A DNA stretch of 64,000 nucleotides from an uncultured Oscillospiraceae bacterium (GCA_944385465.1 CALWXH010000001.1:62001-126000); one strand, 5' to 3'; counted from the first letter of the stretch, positions 1-9,414 are shown. The notes: generated by a model from the sequence alone, not told the origin. Translations and numbers: made by a program.

Positions 1-695
1 TGAAGACCCTGGCCGAGCAGTTCGGCATCGACAACCAGGGCGTCACCGTGAACGTGGAGGGCGGCGGCTCCGGCGCCGGCGTGGAGGGTGCCCTGAACGG
101 CACCGCCGACATCGGCCTGGCCTCCCGCGCCCTGAAGGATGAGGAGAAGTCCCAGGGCCTGGTGGAGACCGAGCTGGCTCTGGACGGCATCGCCGTCATC
201 GTCAACCCCGCCAACGGCGTGTCCGACCTGACTGTGGAGCAGATCGCCCAGATCTACACCGGCGAGATCACCAACTGGTCTGAGCTGGGCGGCAGCGACG
301 GCGAGATCGCCCTCATCGGCCGCGAGTCCGGCTCCGGCACCCGGGACGGTTTCGAGTCCATCACCGGCACTGAGGACCTGTGCCAGTACGACGAGGAGCT
401 GACTTCCACCGGCTCCGTCATCGAGTCCGTGCGCAACAACCCCAACGCCATCGGCTATGCCTCCCTGTCTGCCACCGAGGGCGACGACACCATCAAGACC
501 CTCACCGTGGGCGGCGTGGCCCCCTCCGAGGCCACCGTGCTGGACGGCACCTATGAGATCCAGCGCCCCTTCATGCTGATCACCAAGGAGGGCGCCGAGC
601 TGTCCGCTCAGGCCCAGGCCTTCTTTGACTGGATCACCTCCCCCGCTGCCAACGACCTGATTGCCGGCGCCGGCGCCGTGCCCGTGGCCGAGTAA
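1..695 (+). CDS. pstS: Phosphate ABC transporter substrate-binding protein PstS (5' end outside window)
   Basis: Extracytoplasmic phosphate-binding component of the PstSCAB transporter. The gene enters from the left edge already in frame, so about 230 C-terminal residues are visible and the signal peptide and start are missing. The phosphate-site signature GRESGSGTRDGFE and the preceding YTGEITNW segment are typical of the PBP_like_2/PstS family. pstC, pstA, pstB and phoU follow in order, which fixes the assignment. A hairpin immediately downstream probably lets pstS be expressed above the membrane subunits. The GTG at 48 is internal, not the start. Confidence 0.95.
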   Translation, partial: KTLAEQFGIDNQGVTVNVEGGGSGAGVEGALNGTADIGLASRALKDEEKSQGLVETELALDGIAVIVNPANGVSDLTVEQIAQIYTGEITNWSELGGSDGEIALIGRESGSGTRDGFESITGTEDLCQYDEELTSTGSVIESVRNNPNAIGYASLSATEGDDTIKTLTVGGVAPSEATVLDGTYEIQRPFMLITKEGAELSAQAQAFFDWITSPAANDLIAGAGAVPVAE

Positions 696-720
696 GCGGA
701 AGCTTAGAAATAACAGGAAC

Positions 721-746
721 AGCCCCCGTCCAGCCGGCCGGGGGCT
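721..746 (+). other. Intercistronic hairpin between pstS and pstC
   Basis: AGCCCCC (721-727) pairs with GGGGGCT (740-746) around a 12-nt loop. No U-run follows, so it looks like an mRNA-stabilising or partially terminating hairpin rather than a full terminator. Such elements are common behind binding-protein genes in ABC operons. Confidence 0.6.
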
Positions 747-791
747 ATTCCCCTGAGAAAGGAGCTTTTTTCCGTGCAAGAGGAGAAAGTC

Positions 792-1751
792 ATGACGGAC
801 CTGTCTTCCCTGCCCCAGCAGGAGAAAAAACCGGAGGAGAGGACCAGTATGATGACAAAGTTCAAAAATCGCTTCGGCCTTCACACCGCCCGGGATGTGG
901 TGGAGTTCATCGTCCACGCCATCTTCTTCCTGTGCGGCTTTGTGGCAGTGGCCTGTGTGCTGTTTATCAGCATCTATCTGATCATTTCCGGCATTCCCGC
1001 CATCGGGAAGATCGGCGTGGTGGAATTTCTGTTCGGTGACACCTGGCAGCCCAGCCAGGAGCTGTACGGCATTCTGCCCTTTATCCTGACCTCCCTGGCC
1101 GGTACCGCCGGCGCCATCCTCATCGGCGTGCCCATCGGCGTGCTCACCGCCATGTTCCTGGCCAAGGTGGCCAACAACAAGGTGGCCGCCGTCATCCGCT
1201 CCGCCGTCTCTCTGCTGGCGGGCATCCCCTCTGTGGTGTATGGCCTGGTGGGCATGATGGTGCTGGTTCCCGCCATCCGGGAGCTGTTCAACCTGCCCTC
1301 CGGCGCCAGCCTGCTGGCGGCCATCGTGGTGCTGGCCATCATGATCCTGCCCTCCATCATCAACGTGGCGGAGACCTCGCTGCGGGCTGTGCCCAAGGAG
1401 TATGAGGAGGCCAGCCTGGCCCTGGGCGCCACCCATATCGAGACCATCTTCCGGGTGTCCCTCCCCGCCGCCCGCTCCGGCGTGGCCACCGCCATCGTGC
1501 TGGGCATCGGCCGGGCCATCGGCGAGGCCATGGCCATTATCATGGTGTCGGGCAACGTGGCCAATATGCCCGGCTCCCTGTTCACCCCGGTGCGGTTTCT
1601 CACCACGGCCATCGCCTCTGAGATGAACTACGCCACCGTGGGCTCTGTCTGGCGGGATGCCCTGTTCTCCATCGGACTGGTGCTGTTCCTGTTCATCATG
1701 CTCATCAACGTGATCCTCAATGTGTTCATCAAAAACAAGAAGGAGGATTGA
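792..1751 (+). CDS. pstC: Phosphate ABC transporter permease PstC
   Basis: Inner-membrane permease that pairs with PstA to form the phosphate channel. It has about six hydrophobic segments after a charged N-terminal tail, and the ATPase-contact EAA loop appears as EEASLALGATHIETIFRVSL, followed by the GRAIGEAMAI segment usual in PstC. The ATG at 792 has a well-placed GAGGAG at 780-785. A GTG at 774 with AAAGGAG upstream and an ATG at 849 are alternatives, so the N-terminus is uncertain by up to about 20 residues. The gene lies between pstS and pstA. Confidence 0.93.
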   Translation: MTDLSSLPQQEKKPEERTSMMTKFKNRFGLHTARDVVEFIVHAIFFLCGFVAVACVLFISIYLIISGIPAIGKIGVVEFLFGDTWQPSQELYGILPFILTSLAGTAGAILIGVPIGVLTAMFLAKVANNKVAAVIRSAVSLLAGIPSVVYGLVGMMVLVPAIRELFNLPSGASLLAAIVVLAIMILPSIINVAETSLRAVPKEYEEASLALGATHIETIFRVSLPAARSGVATAIVLGIGRAIGEAMAIIMVSGNVANMPGSLFTPVRFLTTAIASEMNYATVGSVWRDALFSIGLVLFLFIMLINVILNVFIKNKKED

Positions 1752-1753
1752 CC

Positions 1754-2605
1754 ATGGAACACCTGTCTGTAAAACGCAAGCTCTACGACCGGGGGCTGCG
1801 GGCTCTGCTGTATCTGTGCGGCGCCATCACCTGCGCGCTGCTGATTTTCCTCATCGTCTACGTGTTTTACCGCGGGCTGGGCGGCATCACCTGGGAACTT
1901 CTCTCCACCCAGACCAGCTATATCAATGACACCACCGGAATTCTCCCCAACATCCTCAACACCCTGTATATCATCCTGCTGGCCATGGTCATCGTCCTCC
2001 CCCTGGGAGTGGGCTCCGCCATCTATCTGACGGAGTACGCCAAGAACCGCAAGCTGGTGGCGGTGATCGAGTATGCCACCGAGACCCTGACCGGCATCCC
2101 CTCCATCATCTTCGGCCTGGTGGGCATGCTGTTCTTCGGGCAGATCTTCGGGCTGCAGTACAGCCTGCTGTCCGGCGGCCTGACGCTGGTGGTCATGATC
2201 CTGCCCACCATTGTGCGCACCACCCAGGAGTCCCTGAAGACCGTGCCCCAGTCCTACCGGGAGGGGGCGCTGGGCCTGGGCGCCGGCCAGTGGCGGATGG
2301 TGCGCACCGTGGTGCTGCCCAACGCCATCGACGGCATCGTCACCGGGTGCATTCTGGCCATCGGCCGTATCGTGGGCGAGTCGGCGGCCCTGCTGTTCAC
2401 CGCCGGCATGGGCGGCGTACTCAACAATTTCTTTGAGGCGCTGACCTCCTCCTCCGGCACCCTGAGCGTGGCCCTGTACCTCTATGCCGGCGAATATGCC
2501 GACACCAAAGTGGCCCTGGCCATCGCCGTCATCCTCATGATCATCACCTTCATCATCAATCTGGCCGCCACCCTGCTGGGCAAGGGGCTGAAGAAGAAAC
2601 AGTAA
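1754..2605 (+). CDS. pstA: Phosphate ABC transporter permease PstA
   Basis: Second permease subunit of the phosphate transporter, 283 residues with about six membrane segments. The EAA loop reads [20 protein letters not shown] and [11 protein letters not shown] is the matching conserved C-terminal stretch. The ATG at 1754 sits two bases after the pstC stop and is served by AGGAGG at 1741-1746, inside the end of pstC, so the two permeases are translationally linked. A TTG at 1748 is too close to the ribosome site to be the start. Confidence 0.94.
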   Translation: MEHLSVKRKLYDRGLRALLYLCGAITCALLIFLIVYVFYRGLGGITWELLSTQTSYINDTTGILPNILNTLYIILLAMVIVLPLGVGSAIYLTEYAKNRKLVAVIEYATETLTGIPSIIFGLVGMLFFGQIFGLQYSLLSGGLTLVVMILPTIVRTTQESLKTVPQSYREGALGLGAGQWRMVRTVVLPNAIDGIVTGCILAIGRIVGESAALLFTAGMGGVLNNFFEALTSSSGTLSVALYLYAGEYADTKVALAIAVILMIITFIINLAATLLGKGLKKKQ

Positions 2606-2618
2606 GGAGCGTAACAGT

Positions 2619-3374
2619 ATGGACGCCATCTTAAAGACAGAGCACCTGAATCTGTGGTATGGGGACAACCACGCCCTGAAAGACGTGAACCTGGAGATGC
2701 CCGAGCACCAGGTCACCGCCCTCATCGGCCCCTCCGGCTGCGGCAAATCCACCTTCCTCAAGACGCTAGACCGGATGAACGACCTGATTCCCGGCGTGCG
2801 CATCGAGGGCCAGGTCATCTATCGGGACCGGAACATCTTTGACCCCCAGGTGGACGTGACCTGGCTGCGCCGCCATGTGGGCATGGTGTTTCAGAAGCCC
2901 AATCCCTTCCCCATGTCCATCTATGACAACATCGCCTACGGTCCCCGCACCCACGGCATCCGGGGCAAGAAGGAGTTGGACCAGATCGTGGAGAAGTCCC
3001 TGCGGGGCGCGGCGATCTGGGATGAGGTGAAGGACCGGCTGAAGAAATCTGCCCTGTCCCTGTCCGGCGGGCAGCAGCAGCGCATCTGCATTGCCCGGGC
3101 CCTGGCGGTGGAGCCTGACGTGCTGCTGATGGACGAGGCCACCTCGGCCCTGGACCCGATTTCCACCTCCAAAATCGAAGATTTGATTGCAGATTTGAAA
3201 AAATCGTATACAATAGTGATTGTGACCCACAACATGCAGCAGGCCACCCGCGTCTCTGACCGCTGTGCCTTCTTCCTCCACGGTGAACTGGTGGAGTCCG
3301 GCGAGACGGAGCAGATCTTCTCCGTCCCCAAGGACAAGCGCACCGAAGATTACATCACCGGACGGTTCGGTTAA
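2619..3374 (+). CDS. pstB: Phosphate ABC transporter ATP-binding protein PstB
   Basis: Cytoplasmic ATPase driving phosphate import. All ABC motifs are present: Walker A GPSGCGKS at residues 37-44, signature LSGGQQQR, Walker [14 protein letters not shown], and the switch His in VTHNMQQA. The length of 251 residues is normal for PstB, and the [12 protein letters not shown] insertion after Walker A is characteristic of the family. It follows pstA by 13 nt and precedes phoU. Confidence 0.96.
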   Translation: MDAILKTEHLNLWYGDNHALKDVNLEMPEHQVTALIGPSGCGKSTFLKTLDRMNDLIPGVRIEGQVIYRDRNIFDPQVDVTWLRRHVGMVFQKPNPFPMSIYDNIAYGPRTHGIRGKKELDQIVEKSLRGAAIWDEVKDRLKKSALSLSGGQQQRICIARALAVEPDVLLMDEATSALDPISTSKIEDLIADLKKSYTIVIVTHNMQQATRVSDRCAFFLHGELVESGETEQIFSVPKDKRTEDYITGRFG

Positions 3375-3396
3375 AGGAAAGGGAGGCAGAACGATC

Positions 3397-4041
3397 ATGA
3401 GAAAAACTTTTGACGCAGAGCTGCTGGAGCTGAGCCACGAGCTCACCGCCATGGCGGATACCGCCCAGGACGCCATTGACCTGGTCACCTCCTCCCTGGC
3501 CAAGGGGGGCGAGGAGGGCGCCAAGTCCGCCATTGAGCTGACCAGCACCATGGATCAGATGGAGCGGGACATTGAAAATCACTGCATGTCCCTGCTCATG
3601 CGGCAGCAGCCCGTTGCCCGGGACCTGCGCACCATTTCCACCGCCCTGAAGATGGTCACCGACCTGCAGCGCATCGGGGACCAGGCGGCCAACATCGCCG
3701 AGATCTCCCTGCTTATGGCCGCGGATGGCGTGAAGCCGGAGGTGCCGGAGGATCTGGCCATCATGAGCCGCCAGGCCGGGCTGATGGTCCGGCAGGCCAT
3801 TGCCGCCTATGCCGACCGGGATGAAACCACCGCCCAGGCTGTGGTGAATCTGGACGATGTGGTGGATGAGCTGTTTGTGAAAATCAAGCACGACCTCACG
3901 GAAAAGATTGCCCACCAGGAGGATCACACCGGCCGGGCAGTGGATCTGATCATCATTGCCAAGTATCTGGAGCGCATTGCCGACCACGCGGTGAACATCG
4001 CCAACTGGGCGATCTTCTGCGTGACCGGACAACTCCAGTGA
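3397..4041 (+). CDS. phoU: Phosphate signalling protein PhoU
   Basis: Metal-binding helical-bundle protein that links the Pst transporter to the PhoR kinase and represses the Pho response when phosphate is plentiful. It is 214 residues with two three-helix PhoU repeats. The conserved stretches ARDLRTISTALKMVTDLQRIGD and YLERIADHAVNIANWA are the metal-binding E/DxxxD-type segments of each half. The ATG at 3397 follows GGGAGG. An upstream frame extension overlaps pstB and has no ribosome site, so it was discarded. Confidence 0.95.
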   Translation: MRKTFDAELLELSHELTAMADTAQDAIDLVTSSLAKGGEEGAKSAIELTSTMDQMERDIENHCMSLLMRQQPVARDLRTISTALKMVTDLQRIGDQAANIAEISLLMAADGVKPEVPEDLAIMSRQAGLMVRQAIAAYADRDETTAQAVVNLDDVVDELFVKIKHDLTEKIAHQEDHTGRAVDLIIIAKYLERIADHAVNIANWAIFCVTGQLQ

Positions 4042-4108
4042 TCCTCCGCCCCACGCGGGGGAGAAGCAAAGCGCGGGACCGCGAGAGCCCCGGAAGGAGG
4101 AACGGCCC

Positions 4109-4765
4109 ATGCCGTTGAAGATCATCATTGTGGAGGACGATGCCTCCATCCGCACCATGCTGGAGTACTATTTCAAGTCCATGGGCCACCAGGTGGAGGC
4201 CCACGAGAGCGGCGAGGAGCTCTTTGCCCACGAGGTGCAGGGCGACATCGCCCTGCTGGACGTGATGCTGCCGGGGATGGACGGACTGGAGATTGTCCGG
4301 CGCCTGCGCCAGGACCCGGCCACCGCCAAGCTGCCCATCATCATGCTCACCGCCCGGCAGACGGAGATGGATAAAGTCACCGCCCTGGATGCCGGCGCGG
4401 ATGATTACATCACCAAGCCCTTCGGCGTGATGGAGCTCCAGGCCCGGATCAACGCCGTTCTGCGGCGCATGGGGGAGCGGGACCCCCAGCTGGTGTATGA
4501 GGATCTGATCATCGACCCCGCCGGCCGGACGGTGCGCCGGGGCGATGAGGAGATTTCGCTGACCTACAAGGAGTTTGAACTGCTGCGGCTGCTGGTGAGC
4601 CGCCGGGGCACGGTGCTGACCCGGGATGAGATCCTGGCGGCCGTGTGGGACTACAACTTCGTGGGCGAGACCAGGACGGTGGATATGCACATCAAATCTC
4701 TTCGCCAGAAACTGGGGGAGGGCTACATCACCACGGTGCGCTCCGTAGGCTATAAGATGGCGTGA
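4109..4765 (+). CDS. phoB: Phosphate-regulon response regulator, OmpR/PhoB family
   Basis: DNA-binding response regulator of 218 residues. The receiver domain (about 1-120) has the acidic pair ED(10-11), the phospho-acceptor Asp51 in LLDVMLPGMDG, the switch Thr in MLTA and Lys in TKPF. A winged-helix effector domain (about 125-218) contains the LTYKEFELL and RTVDMHIKSLRQK segments. Being encoded between phoU and phoR, it should activate this pst operon under phosphate limitation (the Bacillus homologue is called PhoP). Confidence 0.92.
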   Translation: MPLKIIIVEDDASIRTMLEYYFKSMGHQVEAHESGEELFAHEVQGDIALLDVMLPGMDGLEIVRRLRQDPATAKLPIIMLTARQTEMDKVTALDAGADDYITKPFGVMELQARINAVLRRMGERDPQLVYEDLIIDPAGRTVRRGDEEISLTYKEFELLRLLVSRRGTVLTRDEILAAVWDYNFVGETRTVDMHIKSLRQKLGEGYITTVRSVGYKMA

Positions 4766-4774
4766 GGTGAGACC

Positions 4775-6052
4775 GTGTTGAAGCGCAAACTGACCATTTA
4801 TATCTTTCTGATCGCGGCGGCCGCGGTGGTGGTGTCCACGGCCGTGGGCATCGGGATTTTCCGGGCCCGGGAGCTGGACGCCGCCCAGCAATCCCTGCGG
4901 CAGATGCTCTCCCTCATGGACGCGGAAGAGGGGGGGACGGATGTGGACGGCCTGCTGGCGGAGTTTGCCGCCTCGGTGCCCGAGCTGCGCCTGACCTTCA
5001 TCAGCCCTGACGGGGTGGTGCTGGGAGATACCGACGCCCAGACCGAAGAGGACCACTCCGGCCGGCCGGAGGTGGAGCAGGCCCTGGCCGACGGCTGGGG
5101 GAGCGATGTGCGCCGGTCCGCCACCACCGGGATTACCACGGTGTATGTGGCCTACCGCTTTGCGGACGGCGTGGTGGGCCGGGCGGCCCAGTCCGTCTCC
5201 TCGGTGAACGCGGTGATCCTTCCCGGGGTGATTGCCTTTGTCTGCGCCGGGCTGCTGGCCCTGGTGCTGGCCCTGATCCTGGCCAGGAAGCTGGCGGTGG
5301 ACACCGCCAAGCCGGTGGAAGAGGCCGAGGTGGCGGTGCGCCAGGTGGACGAGACCCTGCAGTCTGCCCGCAGCGAGTTCACCGCCAACGTGACCCACGA
5401 GCTCAAGACGCCCCTGACCTCCATCAAGGGCTTTACGGACATGATGGCCTCCGGCCTGGTCAAGAATCCGGAGGATCAGAAGCGATTTCTGGCCATGATC
5501 TCGGTGGAGGTGGACCGGCTGACCAAGCTGGTGGACGACATCCTCCAGGTGAGTGAGCTGGAGAGCGTGGCGGGAGCTCTGCCCGGAGAGCAGTGCAGCC
5601 TCGCGCAGGTGGTCCGGGAGGCGGAAAAATTCCTGCAACCTGTGGCGGAAAAGGCGGGGGTGGCCCTTGTGGTCTCCGGGGAGGAGGTCCAGGGCGCCAT
5701 CAGCGCCGACCGCTTCAAGGAAGTGGCGCTGAACCTGATGGAAAACGCGGTGAAGTACAACAAACCCGGCGGCCGGGTCTCAGTTACCCTGGCCAGCGAA
5801 GGAAACCAGGCGGTGTTCACGGTGGCGGACACCGGCATCGGCATTCCGGCAGAGAGCCAGAGCCGGGTCTTTGAGCGGTTCTACCGGGTGGACAAGGGCC
5901 GCAGCCGGGCCGCCGGCGGCACCGGATTGGGCCTGGCCATCGTCAAGCACATTGTGGCCCTGTACGGCGGCCAGATCAGGCTGGCCAGCGTAGTGGGTTC
6001 CGGGACCACCGTCACGGTGCGGCTGCCCCTGGCGCAGAACAATACAGTCTAA
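4775..6052 (+). CDS. phoR: Phosphate-regulon sensor histidine kinase
   Basis: Membrane sensor kinase, 425 residues. Two hydrophobic segments (about 7-28 and 148-170) flank an extracytoplasmic domain of about 120 residues. The phospho-acceptor is His208 in the H-box VTHELKTPLTS. The ATPase domain carries the N-box NLMENAVKYNKPGG, the G1 box ADTGIGIP and the G2 box GGTGLGLAIVKH. The start is GTG 4775, with GAGGTGA at 4764-4770; the adjacent TTG at 4778 is equally possible. Co-directional with phoB after a 9-nt gap, and the last gene of the operon. Confidence 0.92.
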   Translation: MLKRKLTIYIFLIAAAAVVVSTAVGIGIFRARELDAAQQSLRQMLSLMDAEEGGTDVDGLLAEFAASVPELRLTFISPDGVVLGDTDAQTEEDHSGRPEVEQALADGWGSDVRRSATTGITTVYVAYRFADGVVGRAAQSVSSVNAVILPGVIAFVCAGLLALVLALILARKLAVDTAKPVEEAEVAVRQVDETLQSARSEFTANVTHELKTPLTSIKGFTDMMASGLVKNPEDQKRFLAMISVEVDRLTKLVDDILQVSELESVAGALPGEQCSLAQVVREAEKFLQPVAEKAGVALVVSGEEVQGAISADRFKEVALNLMENAVKYNKPGGRVSVTLASEGNQAVFTVADTGIGIPAESQSRVFERFYRVDKGRSRAAGGTGLGLAIVKHIVALYGGQIRLASVVGSGTTVTVRLPLAQNNTV

Positions 6053-6060
6053 GCGTTCGG

Positions 6061-6106
6061 ATACCCGCCATGGAGCATGAGGGCACGGCTCCACGGCGGG
6101 TATTTT
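6061..6106 (+). terminator. Intrinsic terminator of the pst-pho operon
   Basis: ATACCCGCC-A-TGGAGC (6061-6076) pairs with GCTCCA-C-GGCGGGTAT (6088-6103), followed by TTT. One internal mismatch; short U-run. It lies 8 nt behind phoR. Confidence 0.75.
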
Positions 6107-6209
6107 CCCATATGCGCCGCTGTGGTGTGCGCAAGAGCTCCGGAGCGGAAAAGAGGCCGGACGGCGGGACACGACGGGGGCGGGACGTGGGCCGGAAGGC
6201 GTTCTGCCC

Positions 6210-6238
6210 TTGACACTGACCGGGTTTTGGCATAGAAT
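6210..6238 (+). promoter_or_regulatory. Sigma-A promoter for metNI
   Basis: TTGACA at 6210-6215, 17-bp spacer, TAGAAT at 6233-6238. This leaves a leader of only about 35 nt before the metN ATG, too short for an S-box or T-box, so metNI has no visible RNA-level methionine control. Confidence 0.8.
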
Positions 6239-6279
6239 TGACCCATTGTCAAAGCAGTCCGACGACAGGAAGTGATCCA

Positions 6280-7284
6280 ATGATCGAATTGAAGCATATT
6301 TCCAAGGTGTTTCCCACCGCCGACGGGGATCTGCGGGCCCTGAACGACATCAACCTGACCATCGGGGACGGGGATGTGTTCGGCATTGTGGGCATGTCCG
6401 GCGCGGGCAAATCCACCCTGGTGCGGTGCATCAACCTGCTGGAGCGGCCCACCCAGGGCCAGGTGGTCATCGACAGCAGGGATCTGTGCGCCATGCCGGA
6501 GAAGGAGCTCATCCGCCAGCGCCGGTCCATCGCCATGATCTTTCAGCAGTTCAACCTGCTCATGCAGCGCACCTGCCTGAAGAACATCTGCTTCCCCATG
6601 GAGATCGCCGGGGTGAAACGGGCGGAGGCGGAGCAGCGGGCCCGGGAGTACCTGGATATCGTGGGCCTGCCGGACAAGGCGGACGCCTATCCCGCCCAGC
6701 TGTCCGGCGGACAGAAGCAGCGCATCGCCATCGCCCGGGCCCTGGCCTCCGACCCCAAGATCCTGCTGTGCGACGAGGCCACCTCCGCCCTGGACCCCAA
6801 GACCACCCGGGACATCCTCCGGCTGGTGAAAGACATCAACCAGCGGCTGGGCATCACCGTGGTGGTCATCACCCACGAGATGGCGGTGGTGGAGGAGATC
6901 TGCTCCCACGTGGCCATCCTGGACCACGGCGTCCTCCAGGAGACGGGGACGGTGGAGGAGATCTTCTCTAACCCCAAGACGGAGGCGGGCCGCCGTCTGG
7001 TCTACCCCGACGGGGTGATCCTCGACCAGCTGAGAGCGGCCAACGTCATCCGCATCGCCTTCAACGGCGGCACATCCTACGACCCCCTCATCGCCTCCCT
7101 GGCCATCGACTGCGGGGTGAAGGCCAATATCCTGGGGGCGGACACCCGGAACGTCAACGGCCAGGCCTTCGGCACCATGCTGCTGGGCCTGCCCGACGAC
7201 CCGGAGCAGATCGCCAAGGCGATGCATTACATCAAGAGCCAGCCCAACATCACGGTGGAGGAGGTGCGGGATTACCATGGATGA
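6280..7284 (+). CDS. metN: Methionine ABC transporter ATP-binding protein MetN
   Basis: ATPase of the MetNIQ methionine importer, 334 residues. ABC domain: Walker A GMSGAGKST, signature LSGGQKQR, Walker [14 protein letters not shown], switch His in VITHEM. After about residue 240 there is a C-terminal NIL (ACT-like) domain from RRLVYPDG onward, which in E. coli MetN binds methionine and inhibits transport. The ATG at 6280 has AGGAAG upstream. metI overlaps its 3' end by 8 nt. Confidence 0.95.
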   Translation: MIELKHISKVFPTADGDLRALNDINLTIGDGDVFGIVGMSGAGKSTLVRCINLLERPTQGQVVIDSRDLCAMPEKELIRQRRSIAMIFQQFNLLMQRTCLKNICFPMEIAGVKRAEAEQRAREYLDIVGLPDKADAYPAQLSGGQKQRIAIARALASDPKILLCDEATSALDPKTTRDILRLVKDINQRLGITVVVITHEMAVVEEICSHVAILDHGVLQETGTVEEIFSNPKTEAGRRLVYPDGVILDQLRAANVIRIAFNGGTSYDPLIASLAIDCGVKANILGADTRNVNGQAFGTMLLGLPDDPEQIAKAMHYIKSQPNITVEEVRDYHG

Positions 7285-8038
7285 ATTGTTCGGAACCTTT
7301 TTCGGCAACACGCCGGTGAGCCAGCAGCTGGCCTACCTCCAGGCGGCCCTGTTGGAGAACATCTGGGAGACAGTCTACTCCACCGTGCTGGCCACCGTCT
7401 TTGCCTATGTGATCGGCCTGCCCCTGGGCATCATTCTGGTGACCGGGGAGCCGGACGGGATTCGCCCCCTGCCCCGGGGGCTGATGCGCGTGCTGAATTT
7501 CGTCATCAACATCCTGCGCTCGATCCCCTTCCTGATCCTGATGATCCTGGTGATTCCCCTGTCCCGGCTGATCCTCCACACCAGCATCGGAACCAATGCG
7601 GCGATTATTCCCCTGGTGGTGGCCTCCGCCCCCTTTGTGGCCCGGCTGGTGGAGGGCTCCCTGCGGGAGTCTGACGCCGGCGTCATCGAGGCGGCCAAAG
7701 CCATGGGCTGCACCCCCTTCCAGATTGTGCGCAAGGTGATGCTTCCCGAGGCCCTGCCCTCTCTGATCACCGGCCTCACCACCGCCACCATCACCATCCT
7801 CAGCTATGGCGCCATGTCCGCCACCATCGGCGGCGGCGGCCTGGGCACCCTGGCCATCAACAATGGCTATCAGCGGCGGATGGATCTGATCCTCTATGTC
7901 ACGGTGATCCTGTTGATTATCCTGGTGCAGATCATCCAGTCCATCGGCACCCGGGTGGCCAACCGGCTGGACCACCGGATTACCAAGGCCACGCCCAAGG
8001 CGAAAAGACATAAGGCAGACAAGGCCGGAATCGGCTGA
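7277..8038 (+). CDS. metI: Methionine ABC transporter permease MetI
   Basis: Membrane subunit of MetNIQ, with about five hydrophobic helices in 253 residues; the protein is somewhat longer than the usual 217 or so, with a Lys-rich tail. The coupling loop SDAGVIEAAKAMGCTPFQIV and the preceding LVEGSLRE are characteristic of MetI. The start overlaps the metN stop, and GGAGGAGGTG inside metN serves as ribosome site, indicating translational coupling. Confidence 0.94.
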   Translation: MDELFGTFFGNTPVSQQLAYLQAALLENIWETVYSTVLATVFAYVIGLPLGIILVTGEPDGIRPLPRGLMRVLNFVINILRSIPFLILMILVIPLSRLILHTSIGTNAAIIPLVVASAPFVARLVEGSLRESDAGVIEAAKAMGCTPFQIVRKVMLPEALPSLITGLTTATITILSYGAMSATIGGGGLGTLAINNGYQRRMDLILYVTVILLIILVQIIQSIGTRVANRLDHRITKATPKAKRHKADKAGIG

Positions 8039-8046
8039 ACATGCAC

Positions 8047-8082
8047 GGGGCAGACAAAGCGGGCGGCTTTGTCTGCCCCTTC
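8047..8082 (+). terminator. Terminator behind metNI
   Basis: Perfect 14-bp stem: GGGGCAGACAAAGC (8047-8060) with GCTTTGTCTGCCCC (8066-8079), 5-nt loop, then TTCT. It separates metNI from the independently controlled metQ. Confidence 0.85.
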
Positions 8083-8100
8083 TCTGTGCAGGGTGCTGTA

Positions 8101-8129
8101 TTGACACCGGCGCTTTGATCGGTTAAACT
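8101..8129 (+). promoter_or_regulatory. Promoter for the T-box/metQ transcript
   Basis: TTGACA 8101-8106, 17-bp spacer, TAAACT 8124-8129. Transcription would start just upstream of the T-box leader. Confidence 0.7.
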
Positions 8130-8162
8130 AAATGCAACCCAACTGAATATGCTCTACCAAAG

Positions 8163-8437
8163 GCAATGAAGAGAAGAGTACGCGGAAAGACAGGTCACAG
8201 AGAGCCCGGGCAGCTGAAAACGGGCACCGAAGGTTCCGCCGAACATGGTCTCGGAGCCGCGCGGGCGACGGGGAAACCCTTGAGGCCGCGACGGGGGCGC
8301 CCGTCACAGCGCAGGAGTATCGGATTTTGGATCCCGCACTCCCAAAGGCCCCTGCCGTGAGGCACGGGTGAAGCAAGGTGGTACCACGAAGCGAAGGCTC
8401 TCGTCCTTGACATCGGTCAAGGGCGTTTTTGTTTTTT
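8163..8437 (+). promoter_or_regulatory. T-box riboswitch (tRNA-Met sensing) controlling metQ
   Basis: Leader RNA that reads the charging state of a tRNA and switches between terminator and antiterminator. Visible parts: stem I start with AGAGTA (8175-8180) and the distal AGAGAG loop region, a specifier loop GAAC followed by ATG at 8245-8247 (methionine codon), the T-box AAGGTGGTACCACG at 8375-8388, and a terminator CGTCCTTGAC (8402-8411)/GTCAAGGGCG (8416-8425) followed by a U-rich run to 8437. With uncharged tRNA-Met the T-box side would pair to form the antiterminator and metQ would be transcribed. The specifier assignment fits the downstream gene. Confidence 0.93.
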
Positions 8438-8533
8438 GGAAGCCCTTGTCCCCATGCGGTTGGTGAATCCCACAAAGGCGTGGTTCACAATACAGGATGT
8501 CATCCCAATTTTCTGATGAAGGAGAATAGCGTT

Positions 8534-9412
8534 ATGAAAAAGAAGATCTTTGCCCTGGCGCTGGCCTGCGCGGTCAGCCTGTCCCTGCTGGCCGGCTGCG
8601 GCGCCAATGACCAGCCCTCCGGCGGCAACTCCCAGGCCCCCGTCAACAGCGACGCCGGCACCGAGGCCTCCGCCCCCACGGAGAACGTCACCATCCGCGT
8701 GGGCGCCACCCCCGCCCCCCACGTGCAGATCCTGGAGCAGGTGGTGGACGTGCTGGCCGAGCAGGGCATCACCCTGGAGATTGAGACCATCAACGACTAC
8801 AACACCCCCAACGACGGTGTGGAGGACGGTTCTCTGGATGCCAACTACTTCCAGCACATCACCTACATGAACGGCTACAACGCCGACAACGGCACCCATC
8901 TGGTGAGCGTGGGCGAGATCCACTATGAGCCGCTGGGCCTGTACGCCGGCAAGACCGACTCCATTGACGCTCTGCCCGACGGGGCCCAGATCGCCGTGCC
9001 CAACGACACCACCAACGAGGCCCGCGCCCTGCTGCTGCTGGAGCAGGAGGGGCTGCTCACCCTGGCGGAGGGTGCCGGCATCAACGCCACTGTGCTGGAC
9101 ATCGTGGACAATCCCAAGAACCTGGAGTTTGTGGAGCTGGAGGCCGCTCAGATCCCCACCCGCCTGGCTGACGTGGATATGGCCGTCATCAACGGCAACT
9201 ATGCCATGGGCGCCGGCATGAGCATCGCCGACGCTCTGGCCATCGAGTCCTCTGAGGGCACCGCCGCCACCGCCTATGCCAACGTGGTGGCCGTGAAGGA
9301 GGGCAACGAGAACAACGAGGCCATCCTGGCCCTGGTGGAGGCCCTGAAGAGCGACGAAGTCAAGGCTTACATGGAGGAGACCTTCCAGGGCTCTGTGGTG
9401 CCTCTGTTCTAA
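8534..9412 (+). CDS. metQ: Methionine-binding lipoprotein MetQ
   Basis: Substrate-binding lipoprotein (NlpA family) of the MetNIQ transporter, 292 residues. The signal peptide ends in the lipobox LLAGC with Cys22 as lipidation site. TIRVGATPAPH, the NDYNTPN segment and NYFQH follow in the usual order, and the protein ends in GSVVPLF as is common in MetQ. The ATG at 8534 has AAGGAGAA at 8519-8526. It is transcribed separately from metNI and controlled by the methionine T-box, so the binding protein alone responds to tRNA-Met charging. Confidence 0.95.
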   Translation: MKKKIFALALACAVSLSLLAGCGANDQPSGGNSQAPVNSDAGTEASAPTENVTIRVGATPAPHVQILEQVVDVLAEQGITLEIETINDYNTPNDGVEDGSLDANYFQHITYMNGYNADNGTHLVSVGEIHYEPLGLYAGKTDSIDALPDGAQIAVPNDTTNEARALLLLEQEGLLTLAEGAGINATVLDIVDNPKNLEFVELEAAQIPTRLADVDMAVINGNYAMGAGMSIADALAIESSEGTAATAYANVVAVKEGNENNEAILALVEALKSDEVKAYMEETFQGSVVPLF

Positions 9413-9414
9413 TC

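Noticed and set aside
6239..6279. S-box or T-box ahead of metN
   Set aside because: The promoter leaves only about 35 nt of leader, too short for either; the T-box is ahead of metQ instead.
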